A program made the translations under genes and the position numbers. DNA of 64,000 bases, from the NCBI GenBank assembly GCA_019188255.1, contig JAETXT010000005.1, positions 496,001 to 560,000 of the forward strand, in the 5' to 3' direction. This document shows, one piece after another, positions 33,664 through 47,000 of the stretch. A model generated the notes under the pieces. The model had not been told where the DNA came from. It searched no databases and was given only the letters and a program-made list of their open reading frames with translations. The stretch is from Verticillium longisporum (taxonomy: Eukaryota > Ascomycota > Sordariomycetes > Glomerellales > Plectosphaerellaceae). Positions within the stretch are counted from its first letter, which is position 1; every line of letters starts with the position of its first letter.

Positions 33664-35015
33664 CTACTCGACGTCGACCTCGGCCTCGACAATCGCATGC
33701 GACGCCCCCTCGCCCTGCGACCACGCGTCCGGCGCGCCGCCGAGCGAAAAGTCCAGCAGGGCGTCCTGCGCGCCGAAATGGCCGAGCCGACCCCCCACCG
33801 GCCGCGCCCACGCCTGCTTCTTCAGCCCAAACGGCGCCATGCCGCGGTAGGTCCACGCGCCGTACGCGACGGCCGAGCCGACGGCCAACAGGCCCAGCGC
33901 CCGCGCCGCGACAACGGCGGCACCGCTCTCGGGGTCCTCGGCCCGCCGACGCGCCTCGCCGACGAAATACGGGCCCGCGACGGGCGTGACGCGCAGCACA
34001 TCGGCGGCGAAGCGCGAGAGAGTTTGGGCGAGGGTCGGCGTGGCGCTGTCGGGGGCCCACGGCAGGGGGCCCGGGGCGGTGAGGCACGTCTCGGCGAGGT
34101 CGGCGGTCATGCGGGCGAGGGTCGGGAAGTTGGCCTCGAGGGCCTTGCGTAGGATGTCGTGGGGGACGGGGGCGCGGCGGATGAGAGAGAGGTAGCCGAG
34201 GGCGAGGCAGTCGAGGGACGTGGGGGCCGCGTCTGGGTCGGCCGAGGACGAAGAAGAAGGCGAGAGACGGAGTCTTGTGCCTGGGGATTCCTCGCCCTCG
34301 GCGCGCAGGGCGTTGAGCGGGGCGAGGGCGTCGAGGGCGAGGGCGTGCAGGCGGATGGTGGCCGCTTCTGTGGGTGCGAGGTCTTCGAGGGGGATTTCTT
34401 GCGCGGCGCCGGGATGTGCTTGAGGGCGGCGTCGAGGGCGCTCGTCGTCTCCTTGTCGTCGCTGTCTTCGTCGGGCAGCGTCAGGCCGGCGAGGTACGGG
34501 GCGGAACGGTCGAGAGCGGCGGCGTGAAGGGCCGTGGGCAGGGTCCAGGTTAAGGGGAACGGCAGGATGGTGCTGTAGGCCGGTCGGGTCGTCTGCGCCC
34601 ATTCCTCGGCAGGGCGTGGAGTGATATGTCGAGGAGAGGTGCCAGGCGTGTGGTGAGATAGGAGGAGTAAGCTGCCACGTCGGCCGCCTGCGCGGGCTTG
34701 AGAGATGCGTCTAGGGAGTAGGGCGTTTGGGCGAGCTGGGCGGCAATGGCAGCATAGCCGGAAGACCATGTGTCTGTGGTCGTTGAGTGAAGAGCAGGGA
34801 GGCGATCTTTTTTTTTTTGTTAGCATTGTTTGGACATGACTTCATCAGGAGATGAACCTACGCGCTGCAGTGACGGAGGGGTCGCTACTGGGAATGAGAG
34901 TCCATTCTGCGCTGGGAAGAGCCTTGTGCAGGTAGGCAATGGCGGCGATACACTCTGCGTCGATGGAGGGGAGGCCAAAGGCCGAGCCCCAAACATGGAG
35001 CTCAAATGAGGGCAT
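33664..35015 (-). CDS. SAM37: Sam37 / metaxin-like mitochondrial outer-membrane import protein, two frame breaks
   Basis: Subunit of the SAM complex, which inserts beta-barrel proteins into the mitochondrial outer membrane. Exons 35015-34862 and 34806-33664 with a 55-bp intron; about 432 residues once two missing bases are allowed. The start MPSFELHVWGSAFGLPSID is the classical Tom37/metaxin N-terminal (GST-like) motif; exon 2 continues with RLPALHSTTTDTW and PAYSTILPFPLTW. Frame breaks lie near 34605-34615 (before EEWAQTTRPAYS) and at the GGGGG run 34389-34393 (before PLEDLAPTEA). The C-terminus has one hydrophobic stretch (about residues 345-365 region), a possible membrane anchor. The stretch before the 3' splice site is almost pure A instead of pyrimidine. 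Breaks inside a conserved housekeeping gene point to sequence error. Confidence 0.85.
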
Positions 35016-37244
35016 GCTCGTGGGCAAGATGACGTCTCTAGGATGATGGCGGGGTTTCGAGGTGAGGCGTCACGTCATGGCATGTGTCGTGAGATGAAGA
35101 AGATTGCTTGAGCGCCGCGGTGTTGATAATGTCGATGCCTGAGTTTGAGCCGTGCCGTTCTTCAAGCAGTGATTTCGAACGGTTCATAGACACAATGCTG
35201 GATGGTGAGGTGAGGTGTGGTCGTTCCACCCAGATTCTGTCATTGGACATCGCGATATCAAACTGCATGTCGTCGCGAAGGCACGTGACTGGGGACGACT
35301 GCCTTCCTTAGTCAGCCCCAGGCCGACCCACTGGACCCTTCTTTTCAACATGGCGCGCCCGCTGTCAAGAAACCACCTCCAGGCTCTCCTTCCAATCCCT
35401 TTCAGGCTTTCCTTCCTGGCGTCCCCTTCTAAGCTGCCCCCCAGGCTCTCCTTCCAGGCTTCCCCTTCTAGGCTGCCCTCCAGGCTCTCCTTCCTCGCTT
35501 CCCCTTCTAGGCTGCCCTCAGGCTTTCCTGGCTTCCCCTTCTAGGCTGCCCGCCCTCCAGGCTTTCCTTCCAGGCTTCCCTTCTAGGCTGCCCCTCTAGG
35601 GTCCCCCCATACTCGGCCCCATCACCCCAAAGTGACACAAGACAGCGGCCCCTTGAATTCCGCCATTTGCCTCCCCCTGAAGATCAAGACGCACGTCTGC
35701 TATACGTGGGTGAATCAGTTCCCCATGGATCCCCCCTCCATCAAAAGACGTCGCTTACCGCTTACCGCCCCCTTGAAGAGCGGGCGCGTGGCCGCAAACA
35801 GACATCATGACCTGTTGACCACGATGATCCCCAGACGAGGCGTTTTTTCGGCGCTGGAACTGTTCGGTCCATCTGCCTCATCTTGACTGCGTCGCCACCA
35901 CTGACGCAGAATGAGCCGAACAACCCCCACCCCGCGCTGCCTTTCTCATGACCAGGCCCGTTCCCCCTTTCATCTCTCTCGTGACTCGGCCAGAGAGATG
36001 TACAGTGACGGGGAGGTACATGGCTGCAAAAGCGAATCATCGAATCGAATCGGATGCCTTGGGTGAAGGGGGTCCGGGTTTGCATTTTCTTCCTACTGCC
36101 TCTAACCTTCCACGGCATCTTGCTTTGCATCTCACGACATTACGAAACGGACATGGGGTGGAGGGGCCGAGGCAAAAATGCAGGTAGAGGGCGATCATCG
36201 AAAGGCAAGACAGCCGAACCTGCCGTTTCTCAAACCCTCTCGCTTTCCACTTTGGGCATGCGGGTGTCGCAAGAAAAGTCATCAAGGATACGAGTACGAT
36301 ATGATACACCACCAAAAAAAACAAAGAGTCAGCCAGCCGAGATACAGAGCCGGGACAGGTTCACCATCTGATTGAAATTCTCCTCCACTCGCCAGTCTGC
36401 CATTCAGCTGGGGTGTCCCTCAGGATGAAACCTCCCATCGGAGCCGCACTCAAACAACATGGCCTCATTCCGCTTGGCCTCGCGCGACAGACGACATTTC
36501 CTTGGGCGTCTGCCGATATCTTCGTATCTCTCTCTCTCTCTCTCTCGGTCTGTTGCTTGAGAAAGTCCGCTCCGTCCGTCTGTCATCTGACCATGGAGCC
36601 CCCCCCTGGTCCGCACGCAATCCATGTCCCGGCCGACGCACGATCGGGCACGCGGCAATAGAGAAAGGGAACGGAGAAAATATCACAATTCACACACACC
36701 TCCCCAACGTAGAATCACCGTTCGCGTGGTCACATAGGGGACGCATGACTGATAAAACGACGCACCCTGATGCGAACATGACATGTCGACGCGCACATGG
36801 CGGCCGGGGGAAGACGGGGGGGATAGCGGTCTTGCAGGGGTGGAAAACACTACATGTACATGCGCGGGGGTCGTAGTAGTTGGGCGGGCGGAGGGGTAAG
36901 GTGAAATCAAGGCAAGGTAAAGCAAAGCAAGGCATGGCATGGCATGGCATACCTATAGCAAGGTAAAGGTGAAGGCAAAGGTAACGGCAGAGGCAGGCTG
37001 CGGTACAGCCCGCGCGGCCCCTGCACACCATCCCTTCGACTGCCCAAGAACCATCGCTGCTTTTCGCTGAAGCGGACCATGTTGAGTATCGTGTGGCGGG
37101 CCATGCACAATTCACAGTCCACAGCATGCACAACATTCAGACCTCGCAGCTCTCGACTTTTGACGAAACCAGGTTGAAGTACCCATGTCATGTCCATCAC
37201 AGCTTCGGCAGGTGAGTTGCTACACAGTCCTGAGCGGCAGACCC
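35016..37244. other. intergenic region with minisatellite and simple repeats
   Basis: About 2.2 kb between SAM37 (minus) and the methyltransferase gene (minus). It contains a 39-bp minisatellite (35380-35600), a (TC)n tract at 36527-36546 and a (GGCAT)n tract at about 36930-36951. No frame has a recognisable domain. Confidence 0.55.
35380..35600. repeat. minisatellite, ~39-bp unit, about five degenerate copies
   Basis: The unit begins AGGCTCTCCTTCCAGGCTTC and ends CTTCTAGGCTGCCCTCC. It recurs five times or so with small deletions. Because 39 is a multiple of three, one plus-strand frame reads a 13-residue repeat (RLSFQASPSRLPS-like), but no start or conserved context supports a protein. Confidence 0.85.
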
Positions 37245-37958
37245 TCAGGACTCGCGCTTCTGGGCCAGAACCCACAGGAAATCGGCATCCTCGGCGTCCT
37301 CCGTCGTCTCCTCCACGACAACCTCGAACCCAGCCTCCCTCACCTTCTCCAGCGACCCCTCGCGGCCCCAGCCGCTCCAGTACATCCAGCCGGCGCCCTC
37401 GCCGAGCCAGTCGTCTGTCTGCAGGCCGTCGGTCGCGATCGTGCCAAAGTTGACGAGCAGCCAGCCGCCGGGCTTGAGCCACGCTGCTATCTGGCCCAGC
37501 ATCTGCACCTGCTCGGCCCGCGGCAGGTGGATGACCGAGTACATGCCGACGACGGCATCGAGGCTTGCCGGCGCCAGGTCGAGCGCCAGCATGTCGCCCT
37601 CGACAAGCGTCAGGCGCGCCACGTCCGCCGACGCCAGGTTGCGGCGCGCGAGGGCCATCTGCGCGCTCGACAGGTCGTTGGCCGTGACGGTCGTGTTGGG
37701 CCGCGCCAGCAGCGTCTGCGTGACGGGCAGGCCGTGGCCGCATCCAATCTCGAGGACCGACACGGCGGCAGCAGCGGCATCGCCGTTGCCGTCGCTCTCC
37801 GGAGAGGGGAGGCGGTCGAGGAGCTGGTTGAGGTAGTGCAGGCGCGTCGCCGAGTGGGGGACGGTCCACTCGTTGTATTTCGGCGCAATGGCGTCGTAGG
37901 ACGCCTTGAGGCGCGCCTTGAGGTCGGCGGGCGGGGCCGTCTGATCGGCCATGGTCAT
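37245..37958 (-). CDS. class I SAM-dependent methyltransferase
   Basis: Single-exon gene of 237 residues. The Rossmann-like methyltransferase fold is shown by motif I VLEIGCGHGLP (about 68-77), an acidic residue at the end of the second strand (TVTANDLS), motif II-like LVEGDMLALDL, and the post-motif LKPGGWLLVNFGT. The N-terminus (YDAIAPKYNEWT) is the common start of UbiE/methyltransferase-11 proteins. The acceptor molecule is unknown. The start at 37958 is followed by a second in-frame ATG two codons later. It is compact and frame-intact, with no neighbour that suggests a pathway. Confidence 0.88.
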   Translation of the reverse strand: MTMADQTAPPADLKARLKASYDAIAPKYNEWTVPHSATRLHYLNQLLDRLPSPESDGNGDAAAAAVSVLEIGCGHGLPVTQTLLARPNTTVTANDLSSAQMALARRNLASADVARLTLVEGDMLALDLAPASLDAVVGMYSVIHLPRAEQVQMLGQIAAWLKPGGWLLVNFGTIATDGLQTDDWLGEGAGWMYWSGWGREGSLEKVREAGFEVVVEETTEDAEDADFLWVLAQKRES

Positions 37959-40743
37959 GTGTGAAGTGCCGGTGAAAGATGCGGTGATGACAGAGTTTCC
38001 CTTTTTTGCTTTTTCAAAACAAGTGGCCGAAATTGGATCTGTGGCTGAACTGAACAGAACGTGCCTCTCAACTCAAAACGTCTCAAGAGGTCTTAAGTAC
38101 CATGTTCGCGCCCGCGGCCCCCGTGAGTCACCCTGGGCATCGTTGACTTTACGAGTTGAACGATCGACATGCACTGCTCGCTGCTCTCCCGGTGAGAGTC
38201 AACTGGTCTACTCATTCGGCGAAGTCGGCCTTGAGTACACCGCAAGACGGCGGCATTCCAACTTTAGATCGCCAAAGGCATGTTCCACGGAGATCCGTGA
38301 GAAGGAGGGGTTTCGGCATCTACCGACCCGCCCCCCCAAAAAAAGCCGTTGCGTGTTATATGGGCTATCCTGAACGTCAATAATAGCCTTTCGGCAGTTC
38401 GCCGCCGCCTTCCCGTCCGTCATGCACAAACTCGTTCGCCGACTTTTTGTACACCAAAAAAAATGCAAATCGAGCTTTCCCCCCACCGGACACGACCCGA
38501 CCCGTCTGTGGCTTTGCTGTGAAAAAAAGCAGCAAGTGGCTGGTGGAGTTAATTGGGTTCTTGTCATTAAAAAAAAAAACAGAGACATAACCTTTTTGAC
38601 CCCAAAGTAATATCGGACACTGCCAAAACTGTAAAAGAGCGGCAAGAGCGCTATGCGCCGTCACAGGAGACCCAATGGCCTTCTCTGCAAAGCGGTCTCT
38701 ATATCCGAGAGGAACAAACTACCACTCAAGAATACCCCCCAGCCGCCGGTCGACAAGACCTCACAAGACTTGAATCAGAACAGACGGAAAGGGAAAAAAA
38801 AGATGAATCACTACTCCTCCTCGTCCTCCTCCCCACACCCCTGCTAAAAAAAACCCTGGCAAGCCTTGCATGCCCAAAATACCGCCGACGCAAGCATGAT
38901 GATGAACTGATGCTCGACACGCTTTTTCCTGAGTGATTTTTTAACTCCCTTTTTTTGGGCTTTCCACTCACACACACCCCAGCCGGAACAGGAGGGTCGC
39001 AGACGAGGCCGCCTATATCGTCGTGTCGTGTCCGAACCCTGTTCGTCCGGCTAACGGTCGGTCGGTCTGTCGGTCACTCTGTGTGTCTGTCGCCAGACCA
39101 CACACCCCCCCCCTGTTCTGTCCGTATACTATCGTGCTCATTATGCCTGCCCCTCCCCTCCCCTCTGTCGCCCGCCCGCGGTCTGTCGCGTCTCCGCCCG
39201 ATGGCCACGTCTCTTGTCGTTTTCCGTCCCTGTACCATGTTTATGCCGCTTGCGGCGCTCGTGGGGGAGAGAAGCGCAGAGAGGGGCTGGGACAATAGGA
39301 CAAGGGGAGGGGGGGAGGGGCGCCGCCAAAAATGTGACGAGAGACCGGGCAACACGCGATCATTGTTCCGCGGCGCGGCGCGAGCGGGCGGACGGGAGTG
39401 TATGAGAAACAGCGGCCGCGGGCCCATGGCCGGGTGAGCGCGACAGAGAAAAAAGACACACAAGACGATCGTCAAAACCGGCGCGCGCGGGACGAATACT
39501 AGGCTGGGCAGGATACGTACTTCCGTAGTCATCGCCGGCGGAGAGCATGGTGTGCATTGTGTGATGGGCGCAACGCCGGATGCGGTGGGATCGAGAGGTA
39601 GGCGCGGGTTCCTGTCGTAACATGTCTCAGTGGTGATGTACTTTCCGCGCATGGAGAGACAAGTGTTGGAGGGTGGTTCGGAGAGTGGGCACTCGCCGCT
39701 CGCCGGGGACAGCGTCAGGACAAAACTATACCCTCAGTGGTGGCATCTTGCAAACAAGTTGTGAAAAGAAAGAAAAGAACATGCACATCAATCACAGCAG
39801 TAAATCAGACACGTTGGACAGCAGATGTGGTAGTAAATCGTCAACTTCTGATTCTCGTTTCTCGGATAGTCCCCTCCTTGATTCCTCGTTTGTCCCCATC
39901 CTGTCCTGAACGTATCCCTGTTCCGACCCAGGCCAATCATAACTCTACTTCTCACCGAAATCCCGTCGCAGAGGGGAAACTCGGGAGGTATGGGGGTATC
40001 GGCGACGATGTATGAAATCCTTCTAAAATATGGAGCGGAAGAGGAAGAAATATAAAACTAAGTGATAAAGCGCCGGAGTGTGTATGCATGATTTTGATGT
40101 ACAGAAGGAGAGGTCAAGCATAATTCCTCGTGTATCCCTGCGTATGTTCTCTTCCCAGCATATGTGTGTGTATATGAGAGAGAGAGAGCGCGTGCCGTTC
40201 ATGAATTAAAGTAGTGGACCGTTTTTGTATCGGCCTATTGTATGGTACAGTTGAAGTGTCCTACTGGATGGCGGGGCGAAAGGCCATTCGCTCATGCAGT
40301 CAATTGGGTAAAGGTGGATGGATGTGTTGCGCAGTTGAGTGCGAGTCCGTTGTCGAGCCCAGCTCTTTGAGACGCGGGGGCCCTGGGATGCGATCCCTGT
40401 TTGTGTGTTCTTTTTGAGGCGGTCTTGTGTATATGCGCATGCGTTGGTATGCGTATGCGGGCGCGCGCGCGAGAAGGGAGGAAGGGGAGGGATCGCCCCA
40501 TTGGGGACCATGTTCCTCGGCAAAAGGCAGACGAGGCTTCGACCACGAGGATACAGCGGGCGGTGCAATGCAAGGCGTAACCAAACCGGCTCGGTGGAAA
40601 AGGGCGAGCTGATGGTTGCTGCGGAGCATGATTGCGTGCATGAGGTGGTTCGAGGAAAGGCGTGGTTGGGATGCACAAGGTCATTCGTCGGGTGCCGGCA
40701 GCTGCAGGCTGACGGCGAGACGTTGTACACAACGTGTGTGCCC

Positions 40744-41033
40744 TCACACCCCTTCCTCCTGGGACGGGTATAGGCAGAGAAGAAGCAGGGGAGTTTGAAG
40801 TCCGACGGCTCCATGATGCCAGAGGCTCAAAGAAGTCATCTTGTAGGTCGTGTTGGCTGCGTCGTCTCGGGGTGGCGGCCCCGTCGACTCGAACAAAGGC
40901 AGTGTCGTCACTGTCCTTCCTAACCACGCTTTGGTGTGGGAGGCAGAGGACGACTGGGAGGAGGCCCAGGGCAGGGAGGGAGTTGCGAAGGGCGCTGGGC
41001 GGGCATGGCGTCGAAGTTGGTGCTGTTGGCCAT
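40744..41033 (-). CDS. possible small gene start in the gene-poor region, tentative
   Basis: The ATG at 41033 (context CACAATGGCC) opens MANSTNFDAMPAQRPSQ and follows ~200 bases of C/T/A-rich leader-like sequence on the minus strand (CACAGG, CAACCAACCACC words), which is how fungal leaders often look. The frame stops after 37 residues at a TAG. One possible GTTAGG..GCAG intron (about 40863-40925) would extend it to about 73 residues ending at 40744. Alternatively, an adjacent frame reads VVRKDSDDTAFVRVDGAA, which looks coding. No family is recognised and the exon structure is unresolved. Confidence 0.2.
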
Positions 41034-44000
41034 TGTGAGAGAGGTTGGGGTTTTTTCTCCTGTGCGAAGGGAAGCTGCAGAGCTTGCGTTGTGTTGTTTT
41101 GGTGGTTCGAGGTGTAAGCCGGGTTGTAGGTGGCAGAGGGTTGTCTGGCTGGCTGGTGGTGGTTGGTTGCGTGGGTGGTCTGCTGATGTGCAAGAGAGGC
41201 AGTGATAGAGAAGAGTGTTCGAAATACGACTCAATGTTATCTGGTGATGGATGATCTGAGCAGGCAGGCCTCATGGGATGCTGGGGAGGGAAAGGGGTCC
41301 TTATGTATTAGACCTCGGAGCGCCTGCCCTTTCTTTGCTGTTTGCGGTCCCTGACCAAAGGGTCGCTCGCTGCCTGTGCCTGTGCTGGATGGGCGAGATG
41401 GGACAACAGAAACCTGGTCGCGCCGGCCCCACAAGTACCTCTCGATGTACAGCGACCATGTCATTCATTCTCATCCCAGCAGCGGAGCCTGGAGCCAGGA
41501 CCAGGGTCAGGCAGATCGGGGAGCAGGGGTGCAGGGGTGAAGAAGACAAGACAGGGGTGGGCAGACGAAAAAGAGACACCAGACAAGAAAAGGGAAAGAA
41601 AGCAAAAAAGACGACCAAGACGTACCGTTTGAGACGGGGATCGAGGCCAGGTACGTACCGACGTAACGTTTAGCCACAACCACAGCAGAGTCCAAGCGTC
41701 TGTGTCAACTGTCTTGGCTCTGGATTCTCCCCCCCCCCTTTTATTACCCTCTTTTGTGCTGGGCCAGCGCTTGCCAACATCGGGCAACCCACTCGAAGCG
41801 CACAAGGACAAAACGCCCAGTGCCTGGATGCTAATGCTGAGAGGCCCTGACAAAGCACGACGAGGCTGCTCTTTGTCCCGTCACCGTCCTTGCCTCTACC
41901 TACCTTACCGTACTGAGCACGAAGCACAGGGCACAGAGCACTGCGCGCTGGGCTGTCGGCATTCGGACTTTGCTAACACCTTGGTCATTGGAGCCGCAGC
42001 CGAACCCTCGGACGGTCGTCGTCGTGGTTCGAGGGAGGCTCTTGTTGGGAAATTGACAATTCAATTCAAACGAAAGGGGGGTGGGCGCACCCCGTGACAG
42101 GCCGTAAGCAGCCAAGTTGGTACCCAAGGTACCGCGCACGCAGGTGATAAAGGGAAGGTCAGGCAGGTCGTCAGGCAGTGTAGGGACGGTGAAGTCGTCA
42201 GTTACAGGTGCCGTTGCGCCCCTGTACCCAGCAGTCAGCATTCAACATCCAACATCGAGCAGGGCCTCGCTTGCTAGGGATCTCCGTCACGAGGTCGGCT
42301 TCGGCACTGGACGGCGGTGGCGGTACACCATCTCCCTCCCACCGTAATGCCGCTCCGCCCACTGTAATCACAACCAAGCAAGGGGAGGGTACGGGCTCAG
42401 GCGGGAAGGGATGGGATGAGATGCGTGCCCCGTCTTCTTCTTGGGCGGTGACGGTGACGGTGGCCGTGACGCAGGCCGTGGGGCTTGACCGCCGCAACGA
42501 GCGAAATGAAACATTGGCCCCCCCAAGCCCATCGCCCCGCGTACCCCCTGCTCATAACATGTGGCTTTTAGGCTTCAGGCTTCAGGTCCTTCATCGCTCG
42601 CTCCCCCTTGTCGTTCGGTCGCCCTTCTGTTGCAGTCGCATCTGTATCGGTACTTGCTACCTTCTTCCGTGCCTTTTGATGCTTCTCTTGCTGCTCAGCA
42701 GTCCCATCGCGGGCTGACTCACTGGCGGAGACACCCTGTCAGTGGGCGCCCAACACAGGGCTACAGGGGCCCATTCGCACCCTGCGCCCATCTCTTGCCC
42801 TCTGTGGCCGCCCACTGCGCGTCTGCCTGAAGAATACGCAATCAGCGCTGGCCGAAATAACTATTATCAAACACACCGACAGACACCGATCGCTCTGCCC
42901 GCCGTCGCTCACGGAAAAGGGGCCGACGAGACTATTCCCATCCACGCCAAAATACCGTCTCGGAAGCAGGCACGCATGGAAGCAGAAACCGCTGCATCGC
43001 CGCATCGTTCGGGCCCCTTTTTCCCAGCTCCTATGTTTTGAAATGAGAGAGAAGAGCAGCCCCCTCCACCCCCTTCCCCTTCACTCGGCCCCTACGCCCG
43101 CATTCCCGTTGCCTCTGGTCGCTCCGTCATGCGCTGGGAAACAAGCTCGAGCGAAGCTGCGAGGATGAGCTGTCTTGGAATGTGGGAGCGTGAGCGAGCA
43201 GGAGGGCCAGGATGTGGCTCCGACAACCTCAATTTCAGGGTCCGATGCTCCGCTCGCCCTACTACTACTACCACTGATGCTGGTGTCTTTGTTTGGCGAG
43301 TGGATCGTGTACATGTATTGTATGTGCATGTGCGCCGCCGATTCAGGGCCACGCTTCATCGTATCGCATCGTCCCGTCCGTGCCTGCGACGGGGGAGGGA
43401 GGCACGGAAGCGAGCGAAGCGAAGCCAGACACCACTAGACGAGACGGCTTGACGAGACAAAAAAAAAGTTCTAGCTACCGGCGGTCAACGCCCGACAAGA
43501 CAGACGACGAGACACACGAGACAAGCTGCAGCAGCAATAGACAACAGGCTGGCCCTCTGGCGGGGCCCTCACGGAAATGAGCGAGGTCATTCCCGCATTG
43601 GAGACGCAGCGCGATGGAGAGAAACTCCAATTGCAAATCTCACGAGAAATTTGTGGCCGGTTTCGTGTGAAAGTATCATGTGGCTCCCTCCCCAAACCTG
43701 CTTCGTACTCTCCTCTGTGCGCGCGTCCCAGGGTCAAATTACACACATGCAGCATCTGTCAGCTCAGCCTGGCCAGCCCTGGTCTCCCTCCCCCCCCCCC
43801 CCCCCAGTCTGTTCCATCGCCCAGTGATGCCATGCCACGTCCGTCAGAAATGCCCCGGCGAAGCGAATCAAACTGATCTGACGGGATGCGGGTACGGGGT
43901 GAGCATGTGTACTGTTTGTATTGTCACTGAGGATAACAAACTGTAATTGGTATTAGCACCGCCAAATGCCGGTGACGTTTGCCAATTGGCATGGCCGCCC

Positions 44001-47000
44001 CAGAATGCCTCGGCCGGAACTCCTAACAATGGACTTGTCCACGGTACCGTCTCTTTGTCCTCGGTGGAGGGGCCTGGCCCGAGAGCCCCTAATAGGCCAG
44101 GCGCAGACCACCAAGACGAAACTGGAATCTCCGGTGCTGTCAAAGGACCAACTCTATCTCCTTGTTTTTGCCCAGTTTGAATTTGGCATGCCACTTTCCT
44201 TTGTCTTAGCGGAGCCTCGACTGCAGGCGTGTTCCTAGCCGGCGGGAACAAGCTGGCAAATGGCAAAAAGAAGGCAAAAAAGGAGACGACAAGAGAGAAA
44301 AGGGTCATCAGCCGCTCGACGCCTGTTGCTAGCCGGTGTGCCCTATATTCGGATACGACAACGCCCTACTGAACGCTGGTGCCACCAAGGGGTCCTGGTG
44401 AGCGACAGGGCATGGGACGAACGCATTGCCAGCTGCTCTCCCAGCAATCTGGATGCGGCGTATGTCTCGTCGATAGACTCTCAGCCCACGACCAGCCCCT
44501 CAGGAAAAGCAATGAGTGGCAGAGTAAACACGGGCTGACGCCTCCGATGGATGTCGCGCGTTTGTTCGCGAGCAGAGGTGGTCGGGGACGGTCCCCAGGA
44601 ATTGCTTTTTCTCGGTCAGCTACTTTTCCGAATCCCAAAGACCTGGCGAGATGGCCGCCACAGCATTCCTTTCCTCCGTTGTGGAATCGTATGAGATGCG
44701 CTCGGACGATGGGAAGTGGGCGGGGCCTGCGGCGGGGGCAACCGTTCAGGCAAGTGTCGGGAGATGGATAGTTTCTCACGTGTTGGGCTCAGCGTGGTAT
44801 AGAAAAGTGTGCTGCGCTGGTGAACCGGGACGTCGGTAGAGAGGGGGGAAGGGGGGGCGATCCTTCCGTTCTTCATGCAGCCTTACTAGAGTTGTGATTC
44901 CTTCCCCGTGGTAACGTGGCTGTCTGTGGTGGTGGGTTGCTGACTGACGGGCACACTGTGAGCGGTCCGTCGCCAGAACTAAGAGAACAGCCGGTCAGCA
45001 GCTGAAATGAATACCCGGAGAACCGTTTCAGACTGAGGGGCATGCATGCAGCTCGCGACCACACCGCAATCACATTCACGGACAGGGCCACGTTGACGAG
45101 CGGAGGCAGCTCCGAATACGCCGCAGTGCAACCGGCGGTCAGCATCATCATCGTGACATACTCCTTCCGCCGCGTTGATGTTGGTCGTCGGCCTTTGGTC
45201 GTGAGTCACCAAGGTGATCTGGCCTGCCGAGAGCCAATGGCCACCCTGTCCTTTCTGCTGGGCGAAGCGGTCGCTGGGAGGGGCACGTAGGCAGAAGACC
45301 CTCATTCCCCGTTTTCCTTCCGCATTTCAAGGCATGGCCCCTCTGAACGTGTCAGGCCTGTAGTAACTAACCCCTGCTCCTCGTCATGTCAGGCAAATAC
45401 AGAAGTTAGCACGACGGGCAGCCGCCTGCAGCGGCATGTACTGAACAGGACCACGCCGCAGTGCCTGGTGGGCACTCCTGAACGGGACACGGTGAAAATC
45501 TGCCGCAGGTGTCAAGCGGATCCCATTCGCATTCAGGCTGGTAGGCAGAGCAGGAAGGACCGATCGCGATCCACACAGAGCAGAGGCACCAGACAAGGAG
45601 GGCAGAAATGCCAGTAGGCCAGGCGGTACCAGTACCGACGCACCGGTTTGGCTGGTGCTTTGAGCCCACAATTTCCTTCGCGAAGCGTGCATCGGTCCTT
45701 CCAATTCTTCTCGAAGCCACTTGTCAGGCGCGCTAGAGCCTTTCTTGCCTCCGCTCCCTCTCCTGCCCCTGTGCCCGTGCTGCTCCTGGCCCCTGATGCC
45801 CGGCCCATCAGGTTAATGCTGCTTCATCCCCACCCACAGAAATTTTGTTCGATTATTGTACCTGAGCTACCTAACAGGCTGTTCCCTGTAAGACGATGGA
45901 CACTCGCTGCTTGCCCGGGAAATTGGGGAGAATGCACGCACGGGAGCTTTTCCTTGACCAACGGACCAGAAACTCAACAAGATTGATTTATCCGGCGCCA
46001 TGTCATATGTCCTACCGACCGACCGAACACACGCCAGGACATCCTCACCATCGCGTGGCTTGGACCAGAGAGTGCCCGTGTTTCCGCCCCCTTTCAAATT
46101 TGGGCGCGGGTTGTCCCAGTCGAAAGCAACGCAAGATATACGCAAGAGGCTTCGCGTCGCCAGCAACTACCGTAGGTAGGTTGGCGGAGCGGCTGTTGCG
46201 GACACATGGCAGCCACCAACGGAACACTTTGGCAACTACCGAAAGGGCCAAGTTCTGCCCAACCATGCGGGTCAATTTCGACCAAGCTCAGCGACGGCTT
46301 TTCAAGCCCTTCTGCTCATTGCTCTGTACTTTACTAGCTTGTAAAAGCTTTCACCGCTCACGCCTCTTCGGCGCATCATCTTGCTAACCAAGGCGATGTT
46401 TCGTTTCATTCTTCGGTGGCAATTCGTCTGATACAGTCTCGAGCAGCCGATTTGCCCGAATGACTGTGCACCGGCTGTCAGAATCACTCAAGTGGCCATC
46501 TGGCATTAACCGCAGGCTTGAGGCTCAGTAGGAACCTGATACTAGGGGCACCTCATCTTCGGGGGGGCAAAATGCTGGCTCCCTTCACCGAAACAGAGGT
46601 CAGATCTTGTCACTTGTCGTGTCCCAAGAATAGCCCTTCGATCCGCCGCTGTGGTTATACGATACAGGGGGCCAAGCGACACTCGGACTCTGCAAACCGC
46701 AAAATCTCCGGCACGTAACAATTTCAAACCCTCTGCTCCTGTGTTCGAAATGACGCTCGAGGACTGTGGCTCCCCTGAATTCGCCCCCCTTCAACGTGCC
46801 CCTTTTCACACAGGGCATGACGATGCTAGGTCGTCTGTGAACAACGCCATGCTAGCAGGGAATACTCCATGGGACGCAAGATTTTCAGGGACCTGGTCCG
46901 TGAACAAAATGATGGGGATAGTGCCATTGCCAAGCAGCCGTTGATGATCGCCGCTTCGGTGAGGCCGCTTCGCCGTCGCAGTGACACCAGATCCCAGCCC

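Noticed and set aside
36930..36951. Direct repeats as a possible CRISPR-like array
   Set aside because: The repeats are a 5-bp GGCAT microsatellite without spacers; CRISPR is not expected in a eukaryotic nuclear genome.
40292..40927. 211-codon minus-strand frame in the gene-poor region
   Set aside because: Only its first ~65 codons look coding; the rest is low-complexity His/Pro/Arg sequence. Kept only as part of the tentative candidate at 41033.
41101..42040. GGTTCGAGG words resembling tRNA T-loops
   Set aside because: No matching A box, acceptor stem or cloverleaf could be drawn around them.
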